Shown here piece after piece: positions 33,531-45,830 of a stretch of DNA of 64,000 nucleotides. Source of the DNA: Elymus sibiricus. Taxonomy: Eukaryota; Streptophyta; Magnoliopsida; Poales; Poaceae. Below the pieces are notes generated by a model. It was not told the DNA's origin and made no database searches. It saw nothing but the letters and a program-made list of their open reading frames with translations. Every line of letters begins with the position of its first letter. Within the stretch, counting starts at the first letter, position 1. The DNA lies in assembly GCA_039707655.1 (NCBI GenBank), contig CM077676.1, forward strand, positions 429,017,379 to 429,081,378, in the 5' to 3' direction. Both the position numbers and the translations under genes were made by a program.

Positions 33531-34639
33531 ACGAAAGGTCTGTTTTCTACTAGTGGTAGTAGTACTCTCCACCAGAGGGGTAGCAGTAGTAGTCGTCGGC
33601 TGGGGCAGCTGGCTCCGGGGCTCCGTCATCTGGTCGCAGCAATCGGATATGGGAAAAAAGGGGAAGCAAAGCAACCGTGAGTACTCATCCAAAGTACTCG
33701 CAAGACTTACATCAGATCTATTATAAGTATGCATTGGTATCAAGGAAAGGCTGTATCTGTGGACTATACTGCAGAATGCCAGAATAGAGAGAAAGCCTAG
33801 CCTATCGAAGACTAGCATCTTCGGCGTCTTGCAGCATTAGAAGAGTGTAGATTAGCACATAAGTATAGTGGTAGCAACAAGTAGTAACAACACCCAGAGA
33901 TCCTTCCTCGACTCCCTGCGGGAAAGCGATCCCGGAGCTAACATATTCAAACCATTTCTAGTTGTAGTAGATCGGGATATTTTCCGAGCGTCCTGTTACC
34001 GTGGACACGGCTATTCGAATAGATATACTTCCCTCCAGGGGTGCACCAACTTACCCAACACGCTCGATTAACTCTGGCCGGACACACTTGCTCGGGTCAT
34101 GCCCGGCCTCGGCTGATCGACACGTCGTAGCCCTACCTAGGCTCAACAGAGAGGCCAGCACGCCGGTCTACATCCTAAGCACTCAGGGGTCTTGGGCCCA
34201 TCGCCCTTTGCACTCCTGCGCGTTGCGAACGCGGCCGGTGAGCAGACCTAGCCCCCTTAATACAAGCACAGGCTTTCCCAGTCCAACCCGGCGCGCGCCG
34301 CTCAACTGCTGACGTCTAAAGAGCTTCGGCTGATACATACGACGCCGAGTGCCCATACTATTCCCGAGTGGTGGTTAGTGCGAAAAGGCCAAAGGCCTAC
34401 TCAGATTATATATTCTAACCCATTAGTGCATTAGGAGCTCGCGGAAACGAGCAGAGATCCACGATCATGTGACCCCGTCGCCCCGTCTCGTGGACTTACG
34501 GCAAGGGCTAGGAATGCCCGGCCGTGCCACGTAATCATCACACGGGTACCCTCATGGTCAACCCGACTCCACAGCTCTCGCGGGTACCCCTCGAGGCCGA
34601 CCCAACTTTAACAAGTATCTGTAGTAAAACCAAAGTAAT

Positions 34640-34880
34640 CGTGTGTCCATAACATCAAGAAGGAATCCGAGGAATCACCCTCGTTGGATTCTCACTCGAC
34701 GTATCCGTCAAGGTGAACCCGGAGGAATCACCCTCGATGGTTTCACACTTGAGGAGTTGCACGACAGAAGCTATATCGGAGGTGATGAAAGAGGAATCAC
34801 CCTCGGTAACCCACAACCGGCTAGCTATACTACAGAGGTAACATCAGGAGTGAGATAAGAGGTATCACCCTCGGCACTCG
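34640..34880. repeat. Irregular repeat of GGAATCACCCTCG in the probable solo LTR
   Basis: The motif GGAATCACCCTCG occurs at about 34670, 34731 and 34791, with a variant GGTATCACCCTCGG near 34861, about 60-70 bases apart. Unrecognised function. Confidence 0.75.
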
Positions 34881-35661
34881 ATGGTAACTCTGCAGAGTCA
34901 AGCAACTTAGGGGGTGTGCGGTGATGTGCTGGTCTCAGCCCGTAGATCACATCGATCGGGGCACTGTTAACTAAGCGGGGCAACTAGGACAAGGAAGAGG
35001 GGCCACAGATGGTTTACCAACCAACCTATACTAAGCATTTAGGATATCAGGTAAAGTATCAATAGCAGTTTACAAAAACAGGCTATGCATCAGAATATGT
35101 ATTTCGGAACAATATCTGTAGCAATTCTAATGCAAGCAAGAGGGAGAAGGAATAGGCGATATAGGCATGCTCAAGGGGGGTTGCTTGCCTGGAAGCTCTG
35201 CGGCAAAGGAGGGGTCATCGACGGTGTAGTCGGACTCCGGGGCGGCGTCGGTCTCGGGGTCTAACGGGGAAGAAGAGGGGGAAGAAACAATAAATAAAAG
35301 CAAACAAAAGCAACACAATGCATGGCATGGCAAAATGCAGTGCTGGTGGTGACCTAATGCAATGCTACATGTCGCAGACGAAGCAGGAAAATATCTGGGA
35401 TATTTTCCCGGCCTTTAGGCAGTTTTCGATATACTGAACCGGAGGGGAAGGTTCCATGTTCAGATAGTTAGGAGTGATGGTCAAGCATTTTGACCACATA
35501 TTCGGATTCGTCTCGTTTTTCTGATCAACTTTCATGTTGAAAACTTTTCGATCCGAGCTACGGTTGAATTTCTACGAATTTTTCAAAGTTTTAAACTATT
35601 TTCTGAAATTCCTGGAATTACTTTAATTAATAAATTCGCATTATCCAGAACAGTGCACTAA

Positions 35662-35691
35662 TGACGTCAGCATGACGTCAGGATGACGTCA
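35662..35691. promoter_or_regulatory. Three phased TGACGTCA boxes
   Basis: Perfect palindromes TGACGTCA at 35662-35669, 35673-35680 and 35684-35691, spaced exactly 11 bp, about one DNA helical turn. TGACGTCA is a bZIP (TGA/CREB-type) binding core in plants. W-box cores (TTGACC/GGTCAA) are close by (35692-35698 and 35909-35937). Regulatory role inferred only. Confidence 0.45.
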
Positions 35692-37374
35692 CTGGTCAAC
35701 CCCAGCTGTTCCAGGTCAAACCTGACAGCTGGGTCCCACATGTCATATACAGAGGGATAATTTGAGTTAATTTAAACTAAACAGAAGTTAATTAGGGAGT
35801 GGGCCCCATCTGTGAGTGTCTAAACTAATTATCAGATTAATTTAAAACCTAATTAGTTTAATTAATCGCAGGGGCCCACACGTCAGCGACACTGTGCAGC
35901 CACGTCAGCACAGTTGACCAGTCAACGTGGTCAACTGGGGCCCCTGGGCCCACTGGTCAGTGACCCAGGGAGCCCCACGTGGCAGCCAGCTCAGCGGCGC
36001 CAGCGGCAAGTCGCCGACGACGCCAAAACGCAGCGGTGAGCCACGGGACTCGCCGGAAAACGGCCACAGGCGGCCATTTGGCACGCGGCCTAGTGCGTTG
36101 GAACGAGCACTTCACGCCGCGTCGATCTACGGCGGTGGCGTCGCCGGAGTCGGCCGGAATCTACGACGGCGAGCGGCGGAGGCGGCGGCGTTCTCGGGTG
36201 CTTCGCGGGAACGGCAAAACTACGCGCGCGCGAGGAATTTAACGGGCCATGCTGCACTACTAGAGTGCCCCGAGCACAACGGTGTGCTCGGACGGCCACG
36301 GCAACGACGAGAGCGACAGCGGCGAGCAGCACGGCGGAGCTGAGCTCGGCCATGGCGGGTGCGGTGGTTACGGCCGCGTAGGAGGGCAGGGGAGCGAGGG
36401 GAGAGGAGGAGTAACTCACCGAGAGGCTCACGGTGGCCGGTGAAAGGCTTAGTAGCAGCAGGGGACAGCGAATCGACGGCGGAGCTCCGGTGGCCGTAGC
36501 GGGAGAAGACGGGGCGATCTCGCTGTGCAGAGCTCCCCAGCTCGCGCTCGTCGGCGTAGACGACGTAGTCGAGCACGGCGAGGACGGTGGACACGGTGGC
36601 GCGGCTCGGGGACGACGGTGGCCGCGGGATCTCGGTGGCGCGGCGACGGCAGCGCTCGGGCGAGCTCGCGCGCGGGCGAGAGAGCGAGAGAGAGAGGAGG
36701 GGGGAAAGTGGCGAGGGCGTCCAGGGGGGAGGAATGGCCTCGGCCTTATCCTCTCCCGAGCCCTGCGGCGGCAGGTGTCGAGGAGCGGCCGGAGCGGCGA
36801 GCTGCGGCCATGGCGCGGGCGACACGGCGACGAGAGGTGAGAGAAAGGAGAGGGATGGGCTGGGCCGAGTGCACTGTGCACTTAGGCCCAGCTCACAGTA
36901 GAATAGGCCTTTTTGCTTTTTCTTTTCTGTTTTTCCTTTTACAGAAAGATTTGCAAAATAATTGAGCTGCCAAATGCATTTTGTAAAATGTGAAACTAGT
37001 CCACAAAAATACATTGCATTATTCTGCACTGCTACAATAAGTTTGGGCAATTTTTGATTCCATTTGAATTTTTCAAAAATGGAGAGGCATTAAAATTGCT
37101 GTTTTTGCACTGTTTTAATGCTCTAGCCCATTTTAGGAAAATAGGTGATGTTGTTTTCCTGAACAATAATTTGTTTTGGATTATTTGCTACAACATGAAC
37201 TTTTTTCCAGCAATTTTTGAGCAACTTCAAATTTCACTTTGAATTTGAATTGAATTCAGTGGAGGAATTTGAAATGAGATATTAATCCTCATTGATTAAA
37301 CATTGCAAATCACAGTAGCTTAGCATAATCTTGATGGATCACTGTTGCTCATTACAGAGGGGTGTTACATCTAT

Positions 37375-37975
37375 CCACCAAATATTGGAATTTGTCACTC
37401 CTGCTGCCCCAACTAACAAGGGTAGACCCAAATATTATTCAAATAATGCCTCCACTAAAATATTAAGAGTTGTGCACACCTCAGCCCTTTTTATCAACAT
37501 GTGTATTTGGATTGAAATATATGCTACATTTAGCTTCACTTACCATCTGATTGGACGCATTGCAATATGATTGCAGAATACCCTTTAATGTATTTGCATT
37601 AGTTACATCTGCTTTCATCAAAATCAACGAATCATCGGCAAATTGAAGGTGTGATACCGAGGGAGCATCACGGCAAACCTTCACCCCTTCGAGTACTCCT
37701 CTTTCTTCTGCATCCAACAATAAGGCTGATAAACCCTCTGCCACCAACAAAAATAAATATGGGCTAAGTGGGTCACCCTGTCGGAGCCCCCATGATGGGA
37801 TAAATCTTTCTGTTATCCGCGAATTAAATCTTACCGAATATGTAATAGATTTAACACATGCCATCATTAGTTGTACCCATCTCACACCAAATCCCATTCT
37901 CAACATAACTCCTTCAAGAAAGCGCCATTCCACACGGTCATATGCTTTGTGCATATCCAATTTTACCGCGCAAAG
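37375..37975 (-). pseudogene. LINE reverse-transcriptase palm region
   Basis: LCAVKLDMHKAYDRVEWRFLE, MGFGVRWVQLMMACV, SWGLRQGDPLSPYLFLLVAEGLS and LQFADDSLI (the FADD catalytic motif) are standard LINE reverse-transcriptase blocks. After NPNTHVDKKG the frame shifts, with YLGLPLLVGA following. It is cut at 37374 by the LTR-type element and continues at 21019. Confidence 0.9.
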
Positions 37976-38040
37976 ACGCGCTGCTAGTTTGGTTAATAGA
38001 TCTGTATAAAAATACAATCTCTTATTATTGATTGCAATTT

Positions 38041-38315
38041 TTTTGCTGATCGCTTGGTAAATACAATCTCTCATTATGTTTCTTGTTGAAGAAAGAAAAG
38101 TACACTATGGAGACAAACATTGCCCAAAAGATGACCCAAAAGAAAGAGAAAAATCTAGTACCTGTTTTGTTGGGATCATTATCAAGAAAAGGCATTCCCA
38201 TTCCCATGAATGACGATCCCATTCCAGCTGTGCCTAGAAGACTCTCTTGCCTCTTGGCATCTCCCATCGTTGGTTCCAGAGAGAAGTGGCACAGCCGTGT
38301 TGGAGACCAGGCCAT
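38041..38315 (-). CDS. Small divergent ORF, possible membrane protein, 3' end uncertain
   Basis: ATG at 38315 (MAWSPTR...) or 38267 (MGDAKRQESLLGTAG). The frame continues GMGMPFLDNDPNKTGTRFFSFFWVIFWAMFVSIVYFSFFNKKHNE, where about 22 residues are strongly hydrophobic. Alternatively an exon ends at 38162 with a GTACTA donor and the hydrophobic part is intron. It points away from the protease gene; the start codons are about 430 bp apart. The LINE fragment begins just downstream, so the gene may be truncated. Family not recognised. Confidence 0.4.
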
Positions 38316-38742
38316 GGACGCCGCATAGGGCCGAGGAGGAGCAGAGCAGCAGAGACAGACAACAGCACGCCAGTCGCCTCGCTTCCCCGCAAGCCCCAAG
38401 CCATTCCCTCGAACCCGTCCGGGGTTGACTGACCCGCTCCCGCTGCCGCCCGGGCCCCGCCCCTCCCGTCCCCACGCGCCAGCGACCGCGGCCAGGGCGA
38501 CCCGCCGCCGCCGCCGCGGCACCACCACCAGCAGCCGGTTGCCCCTTCCCCCCTTCCGGCCCCGGCAGCAGAGTGGGGTGGTCCGGTCCGGTCCGTTGGG
38601 CGCGGGCGAGAGCGACCCGGGTGGGTCGGACTCGAGTTCGTGTCCGGGTCGGACCCGCGCGGATGGTCGGTGGCGGCGGGGGTGCTGGCTGGGCGCGCAA
38701 CCCTAACCGAGCACTACTCCTGGTGGCGGCCGGGTATATTAG

Positions 38743-41700
38743 ATGCCGGGGGGCGGGATCGGCGGGGGCGGTGCGGGCTTCGATTTCGACTTCTCGGCGG
38801 TGATCCAGGCGGCGCTCGTCGGCTTCGTCTTCCTCGCCGCCGCGGCCGCCGCCCTCCGCCGCGCCGCCTCGCGCTACTTCGTCGTCGACGCCGCGGGCTT
38901 CGCCGCCGCCTACGAGGACCACCACCACGTCGCGCCCGCCTACGCGATGCCGCCTCAGGGGGATCAGCAGCCCCCCTCGCCGCAGGGGCAGGGGCAGCTG
39001 CAGGCCGCGGCGCCCGAGCTGGGGCCCTGCGCCCAGTGCGGCGCCGCCGGCACCAAGAAGTGCTCCGGGTGCAAGCGCATGCGATACTGGTGCGTCCCCC
39101 CCGTTCCTCCCCGCCCTCGTCCCTCCCCCTCCATGTTTCTTGGTATGGCCTAGCTGTGCGCGTGATCTTGCATTGTCGCCGAGTTCCTGCGGAATCGCGT
39201 CGCCCCCTTTCTGCAATTCGGTGGTCGATGCGTGCAATTGTGCGGGGATCCTTCACGGTTCTTGGCCCTACCCCCGGTGTCCATGACTGTGAATTGTGAT
39301 TTTGCTGTCGTTTCTTGGATGCTTTGGGCAATTTGGTCTTACCCCTGTTGTCCATGATTGTGAAAATTGTGATTTTGCTCTTGTTTCTTGGATGCTTGGG
39401 TAATTTGGTGTTTAGTATGGGTGATTTTAGTGGTTCTTGAGGATCCAAGACATACATAGTTGATGGAAACCTATGTTCTTGAGAGGTTATTGAGTGGTGA
39501 TCCTGCAGTTGGTGCGTGCAATCATGCAGGGATCTTTCACGATTCTTGGCTTTACCCCTGTTGTCCATGACTCTGTGATTTTGCTGTCGTTTCTTGGAGG
39601 CTTGGGTAATTTGGTGTTAGGATCAGTGATTTAAGTGGTTCTTGAGGATCCAAGACATACATAGTTGATGGAAACGTCTGTTCTTGGGAGGTTATTGAGT
39701 GGTGATCCTGCAGTTGGTGCGTGCAATTATGCAGGGATCTTTCACGATTCTTGGCTTTACCCCAGTTGTCCATGACTGTGAGTTGTGATTTTGCTCTTGT
39801 TTCTTGGGTGCTTGGGTAATATGGTGTTTAGGATCAGTGATTTAAGTGGTTCTTGAGGATTCAAAGACATAGGTACAACATTGAAATCTTGTTCCTTGTG
39901 CGATTTGGTTGTGTTCGACCTAGCCTGGCAGGGCCTGCATAGCAGGGCATAGATACTAGTTAGTTTCATCAGATGCATGTGAAAACGGTGCAAAGTCTTT
40001 GATAGTCGGAGGCTATGTATTTGAACTTGGTCATATTGATTTCATTGCGTCCAAATCCAAACAGCATCGCAGGATTGCTCCGAGGCGTATTTGGTGAACA
40101 ACCAGACAACATATAGAGTTGAAAGTAGTGCTTAACAGAAGTGTATATCTTGAAGAACTATCCCCCTTTTTGTATTTTTCTTATCCTCTACCTTTTCTTC
40201 TATGAGAAAGCAAAGATGGTATTCTCTATTCTGCATTTTATCATGAGTAATCGGTTGATTTGATTAGTGTTTGCACAGGACAATCGGAAGTTAAGTATTA
40301 ATGTCACTAAGGTTCTCATTATTTGTGCCGTGTTGGATTGTTTCAAGCGACTGCCTATCTATTATCATGTAATATATGGCGTTCTGATGAGTTTCTCTTA
40401 TCTAGATGGTGATCATTTCCACACGTCAAACCGCGAAGTTTTTTTTTATAAGAGGTTTTTGCCTGGTTTGGTTGTAACAAAAATGGAGTTCATCTTGACC
40501 GTATTTTGGTTTATTTTGTAATGTTTGGTAATTTTGGCCCATAGCAAAGTTATACATTTTTATCTTTCAATGCGCTGTTATACCCTTGGTGTTGCTTGTT
40601 ATGATACATCAATTGAATAGACTCATGAACAACAGATCATTGACTGAAGGTTGTCCGAACTCACATTCTTGGAGTTTCTATACACTGTTTTGTTGTCTAA
40701 CTAGCCTCCAGTCATCAATATCACATAGTTTTACACTAGTGTATCATGCTGCTATATTTCTCCTGAGCATATATGTCTTACATTTATGCTCTTATTTAGT
40801 TCTGGAGAATGTCAGTCAAAGCATTGGCAATCTGATCACAAATTCAAGTGCAAACAAATGAAATTATTGGATCCTATTGACAAGTTACCCTGTGGAGTTG
40901 ATGCCAATAGTAAGAAGTCACCTGTCTCTGGCCATCGCGGTATCTCATTAGTGCCTGGCCATCGAAAATTAAACAAGGTGTGCAGTTATACTCTTGACCT
41001 AGTAATTGTTTGCACTTGGATGAAGAAACATATTTTCAACTCATGTTCCATTCACAGGTCATCTATCCTTATGATGATTTTTTAAAGCTGTACAATTGGA
41101 ATTACAATGATTCGAAATACGGCGATTTTTTAACTTGTGGGCTTGTGAACTGTGGCAACAGGTATGTTGGAATAATATACTATCTTTGCCCCACCTTTTG
41201 CTTAACAAACACTTGCTTAGAATATCTAATAGTTCTTGTTCCTTTTCTGCAGTTGCTTTGCCAATGTGGTTTTACAATGTCTGTCATACACGAGGCCACT
41301 TGTGGCCTATCTGTTAGGAAAGGACCATTATAGGCAATGTAAGTGATGGTTTACGATGGTCATGTAATATGTAGTAACATCTAGCTTTATCTTAACAGTT
41401 CTACGCATCTCAACATTTCAGGTACTATAAGACATGAAGATTGGTGTTTCTTATGTGAGCTGCAATCTCATATTCAAAGAGCGTTTGATAGCATACACCC
41501 ATTTGCTCCCATGAACATTCTTTCTCATTTACCAAATATTGGTGGCAACCTTGGCTTTGGTAGACAGGAAGATGCTCATGAATTTATGAGGTGAATTACT
41601 TTATGTGCTTGTATGTGGGTTTGCTGTCTCTCTCTCTTGGATTATCTTGAATGCTATATGCTGCGTGTTCTATTTATAGGTTTGCAATAGATAAGATGCA

Positions 41701-44700
41701 ATCAGCTTGCCTTGACGAATTTGGAGGTGAGAAGGTCGTAGATCATAGCACCCAGGAGACAACTGTTATTCAGCACATATTTGGCGGTCGTCTGCAATCT
41801 CAGGTCCCCTTTGTTTCCACATTTAATTTAATATATTTTAATTTATAATCAATGAGTCTGCCCTTCTGATTGCTCTGTTTTTAATCAGCTTTAAATTCTT
41901 AAGGGATCTGTCTTTCAGTATGCATCTGTTGCAGTTCATCAAATGCCTAACATTTAAATGGGATGTGCAGGTTCAGTGTACTGCATGTGGAATGGTCTCA
42001 AATCGCTATGAGAATATGATGGACTTGACAGTTGAAATTCATGGTGATGCTGAATCCTTGGAAAAATGCTTGGATCAGTTCACTGCTGTAGAGTGGCTTG
42101 ATGGGGACAATAAGTACAAATGTGATGGGTAAGTCCTATTTACCTCATCTGTACACTTATGTTATCTAGCAACAAATGTTACAGGTTCATATTTTTGATA
42201 TATATGGTTTAGTTTGGGCATATATATATGCTGAGACCGGCTTGTTCTTATTAACTATTAAGGATTTGTACATAATGATGTTCCCTTGATCTGTTGACGT
42301 CTTCCGAAAATACATGATGAGACATTGCTTTCAATAATGCTACAAATAGCCAGGAATTTAGCCTGATTATGTCTTGTGAAATTCCGTGAGTTGGTGATTA
42401 TATTCTTAGTATAATTTAAATAGGAGTTGATTTAAAGCTGGAGTAATTTGATTATGTTAATTACCTGGAGTCATCCATCCTCAGTCTTGGTCTACGACAT
42501 ATTTTTGGCAAGCACAAGTGATGCATTTGTTGTTCAGACCCTTCTCTCTTTTACTAACGTTTATCTATTTTCAGACATTGTACACTTCAGATTTAAGTAT
42601 TGAACATCTTACAGTTCATCAAGCTCCAAATATACTTTACAAACATTGTAGACTTCAGATTCAAAATCTGAATCAAATGCCATCTTTTTCTAAAATATTG
42701 TCTGCTTTTGTGCAGATGTAACGACTATGTTAAAGCACGGAAACATCTTACAGTTCATCAAGCTCCAAATATACTCACTATTACTCTCAAAAGATTCCAG
42801 GTTAGGACATCAGCCTGTTAGAACTATATCATGCTGTTGTATTATGAAAGCGGCACCTAATATACTTTCCTGTGGTTATCAGAGTGGTAGATTTGGAAAA
42901 TTGAACAAGAAAGTCACATTCCCTACGAAGTTAGATTTAACTCCATACATGAGCACCACTGATGGAACTGACCAGTATGATCTATATGCTGTCGTTGTTC
43001 ATCTGGATATGCTGAATGCTTCGTTTTTTGGGCATTATATATGCTACATAAAACATTATCGAGGACGCTGGCTTAAATTGGATGACTGCAAGGTACATGT
43101 TCACTCTATATTATAACCATACAGATTGATGTGAGTCGTAATTCCAGTTGATCCATTTTCTTGCTTCTATTTGTAGGGGATGGTTGTTGACGAGGAGGAA
43201 GTACATGCTCAAGGTGCCTATATGCTTCTCTATAGCAGGTAATTATCATGTGTGTCCTCGTCTAGGGAATCAATTTCTACTGAAAGGTGAAATGCCACAT
43301 ATACAACTTACCTGAATCCAAGTCTATTTTTCTATTGCTACTTGATGTAAGCTTGAGTGGATTATATCTACTTTCTTGTTATGCAAAAAGAAAGACCTTT
43401 CATGTAATATGTGCCTCATATTGTTCTGTTGTTGTATAATATGGCTTCACCATTTTAGGATAACAGCTGCCAGATGGAACTTTCCTGACCACCAAATTTT
43501 CTTTCTTTATCATGCTTTCATTATTTTGTCTCATGCAAAAAATTATTTCTCTGTTTATTCCACTATTTTCTTTTCATAAATTTAACTAGTACAGTATCAT
43601 TTTGTCTGTGACTGTTCTAACTAGTTTTATTTCATAAATTTTCTTAACACATTAAAATGTTCCAGACTTGTCTTATTTCCTTATTTTGTTTTGTTCACAT
43701 TTTTTTGTGGTAAATTGTTTCTCCATTTAATCCATTTTGGTCACTAATATAACTAGTATTACCTGTCTGAGACTATGCTAAAATGCTCTGGACATGTGGT
43801 CTTACAAGCTTCCCTTTTCCCTTTACGACTCTGCAGGAGAACAGCTCGTCCTGTACCACTTCTTCCAGTCAAAGAACCAATAAAACATGAGAAACAGTGC
43901 AAAGTGCCTCCTTTAAATGGACAAAATCATTTGATACCTGAGGATGTGTCATTAAAATGTGAATCATTTTCAAAGCATTCAGAAGATCTACGAGAGGATT
44001 CTGAATCCAGCAATGACTCTGTGCATAGAATGGATACCGTCGTCGACCAATTCGTTACCAATGAAAGTATACATCAGCCAATTTCATCGGCATTACATGT
44101 CCTTGAAAAAGATACTAGAGACTCAGGTTCTCTGTTAGAAGGCAATAATACCATGAGAGCTGACCAATTTGGCAATTCTGCATGTGAATCGTCTTCAGTT
44201 AATTCCTCCGAAGAGGAATGCAAGGAACCTGCCCCAGGTATTGATTCAGTTGACTACATGGATATTGATATGGAAGCTGGAACAGAAGTTGAAACACGGA
44301 ATGTGCAGCAACAACCTGTCTTAGGTGATTCAGTTGGAGTGATAGGCAACAAAACATCAGTCCCAACCTTTGAGAATTGTATGGCAGGAAAACCAAAACC
44401 ACTCTTTTCTCTTGGTTTCCTTGACAAACCCTCGAGAAAGAAGTCTGACTCAAGGGAAGAGTGTCAAAATGGTGGCAGCATGGCAGTTTCCTCCCAAAAA
44501 ATAAATGGTCATTGTAATGAACATCTCAGCAGGCCAGAGCAAGGACTTATTGCCAACTCCCGTGGCGGCAGCCCATCCTCAGCAAATAGAAGTGTACATT
44601 GCAATGGAGACGTGTTTGTGACTCCTAGCAATGGAGTTCTTGTCAATGGTGATACACAATCCGGAAACTACTCCTTGGATGCAGCAAATAGAGATGTACC

Positions 44701-45508
44701 TTCTGTTCAGGGATTTAATCCGAGGCCTTACAGATCACCATCAAGCAGCAACCCAAATCGGAATAATACAAGCAAAGGGGACATGTCATTCTTCCCACGT
44801 GGTTTCCTTGCAAGGCCTCGTTCCGGAGAGAAAGCGGTCAAAGGCGATGATGGGTTGCCATTTAGTAATGGAAGTGGCAAACCATCATCATCCTCTGTGA
44901 ATGGCAACAGCATATCAAATACCAATACTTCACCTCGAAGCAGCACAGGTGGCATGGGCATGTCTCCTGGATTCCTTGCGAAGCGTTCCAGGGAGTCTGC
45001 AGCTGCAAGCTTTATGGGTGATCCGCAGACCAGTAACACTTCCAAGGAGCAAGAACATGTTGGTGCTGCAGCACTTCTATCGGACAAGATACAAGAAAGG
45101 CGGAGTTCCTATTGCACCACAAATGGCATTGTGGCCCAAGACGGAGCAGCTTCCGTTCATGATGTGAGTGGTCACAGTGATGAAAACGGCCACGCATTCG
45201 TGGGCACCAAGAACGGCATCCATGGTGAAGAAAATGGCAGCAATGGAACCCTTGATATGCATGACAGCAGTTGCCAAATGGATGAAAACGGACATGGAGT
45301 TCTGGGCATCAAAGATGTCATCTTCAGAGAACAAAATGACAGCAATGGAACTCTCGGTACGCATAGCAACAGCTGCGAAATGAATGGCATGGGATCCGAA
45401 GATGCTGACCACGTCGTCAAGTCACCCGCCGCTCCTGCCCATGACGGTCTGCGACGAAGATTAACCACCTCGAAATATTTTGATGAGAGTAGCATGGACG
45501 AGCAATGA
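38743..45508 (+). CDS. MYND-type ubiquitin-specific protease (UBP15/16 subfamily)
   Basis: Removes ubiquitin from proteins; probably membrane-anchored in the cytosol. Eleven exons, all GT-AG: 38743-39089, 40800-40977, 41058-41161, 41253-41338, 41422-41590, 41680-41803, 41971-42128, 42716-42800, 42883-43092, 43177-43238, 43837-45508; 3195 nt, 1064 residues. An N-terminal hydrophobic segment (about 19-40) is followed by a MYND zinc finger (Cys96, 99, 107, 110, 116, 120, His129, Cys133). The USP domain spans about 205-500: Cys box [13 protein letters not shown] (Cys211), [11 protein letters not shown], two CxxC zinc knuckles (CTAC, CDGC) and His box [11 protein letters not shown]...LDDCK (His468, Asp484/485). 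The last exon encodes a long Ser/Asn-rich, probably disordered tail ending SMDEQ. Domain order and length match plant UBP16-like enzymes. No lesion seen. Which UBP15-19 member it is cannot be fixed here. Confidence 0.93.
39250..39880. repeat. Tandem repeat in intron 1 of the protease gene
   Basis: About 2.8 copies of a 205-211-bp unit containing TGGTTCTTGAGGATCCAAGA (39431, 39636 and, diverged, 39847) and TTCACGATTCTTGGC. The intron (39090-40799) is the longest of the gene. No coding capacity. Confidence 0.9.
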
Positions 45509-45824
45509 AAGCTGAAGGTAGATACAGAAGAGGAGCCATGGGCAAGGAAGTAGTAGAAGTGGCTGATTGGATAGGTTACCTGCCATTGCAAAAATTTGAT
45601 GATACAGTAGTAGTTTTACCTCCCCTCCTTCATTTTTGTTGTCCTTCGTGGCTCCCACTTGTCAGAGGGGTGGAGGGGTGTCTCTGGGCCTCCACACAAT
45701 TTGCAGAGGCTCAGATGCTCCCCTGGTGCCATGTTTCTCTCCCTTGTTGCCATTATCGCTAGGTACATAGCAGAGTCTAGGCTTACCTCTTTTTTTTTTC
45801 CTTTCTACTCAAGTTGTTAGCGTG

Positions 45825-45830
45825 AATAAA
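45825..45830 (+). terminator. Candidate polyadenylation signal of the protease gene
   Basis: AATAAA 317 bases after the stop codon, followed by T-rich sequence. Plant signals are loose, so other sites up to about 46250 are possible. Confidence 0.35.

Larger units (their letters stand above)
21356..33555 (-). mobile_element. CACTA-2 (En/Spm-type DNA transposon), 12.2 kb
   Basis: Left end CACTAGTGGAGAAACGGCC, right end (inverted) CACTAGTAGAAAACAGACC, flanked by GTA (21353-21355 and 33556-33558). Same family and gene order as CACTA-1: small membrane-protein gene, TNP2, internal repeats with a TATA box, accessory gene. Only one frameshift (TNP2) and one stop (accessory gene) are visible in the coding parts, so it is younger or better preserved than CACTA-1. 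It was inserted into the probable solo LTR. Confidence 0.93.
21025..37369 (-). mobile_element. Large TG...CA element, probable solo LTR (about 4.1 kb without CACTA-2)
   Basis: Ends are TGTGACGCCCC (21025) and GGGGTGTTACA (37369), so on the minus strand it runs TGTAACACCCC...GGGCGTCACA. It is flanked by the 5-bp duplication TCTAT (21020-21024 and 37370-37374). TG/CA ends with a 5-bp duplication point to LTR-retrotransposon integrase. There is no gag or pol and no internal second LTR, so a solo LTR of a large-LTR (LARD-like) family is the simplest reading. It contains CACTA-2, a triple TGACGTCA motif and a GC-rich block (36.0-36.85 kb). The block gives long overlapping frames on both strands (for example MAELSSAVLLAAVALVVAVAVRAHRC at 36352, minus) that I do not regard as genes. 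Confidence 0.6.
18955..37990 (-). mobile_element. LINE retrotransposon (minus strand), interrupted by nested insertions
   Basis: Poly-A tail (as T-run 18955-18963) preceded by an AATAAAG-containing 3' region. Reverse-transcriptase, zf-RVT and RNase H coding pieces lie at 37375-37975 and 18990-21019. They are separated by an LTR-type element (21025-37369) with a TCTAT duplication and by a 225-bp MITE (19100-19324). The 5' end is truncated inside the reverse-transcriptase domain near 37975-38020. I found no target duplication, so the right boundary is approximate. A 12-bp stretch GAGATTGTATTT occurs twice near this end. Confidence 0.75.

Noticed and set aside
36090..36881. Long GC-rich frames on both strands as genes
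   Set aside because: They overlap in several phases, have low-complexity Arg/Pro/Ser composition and no domain, and lie inside a probable LTR.
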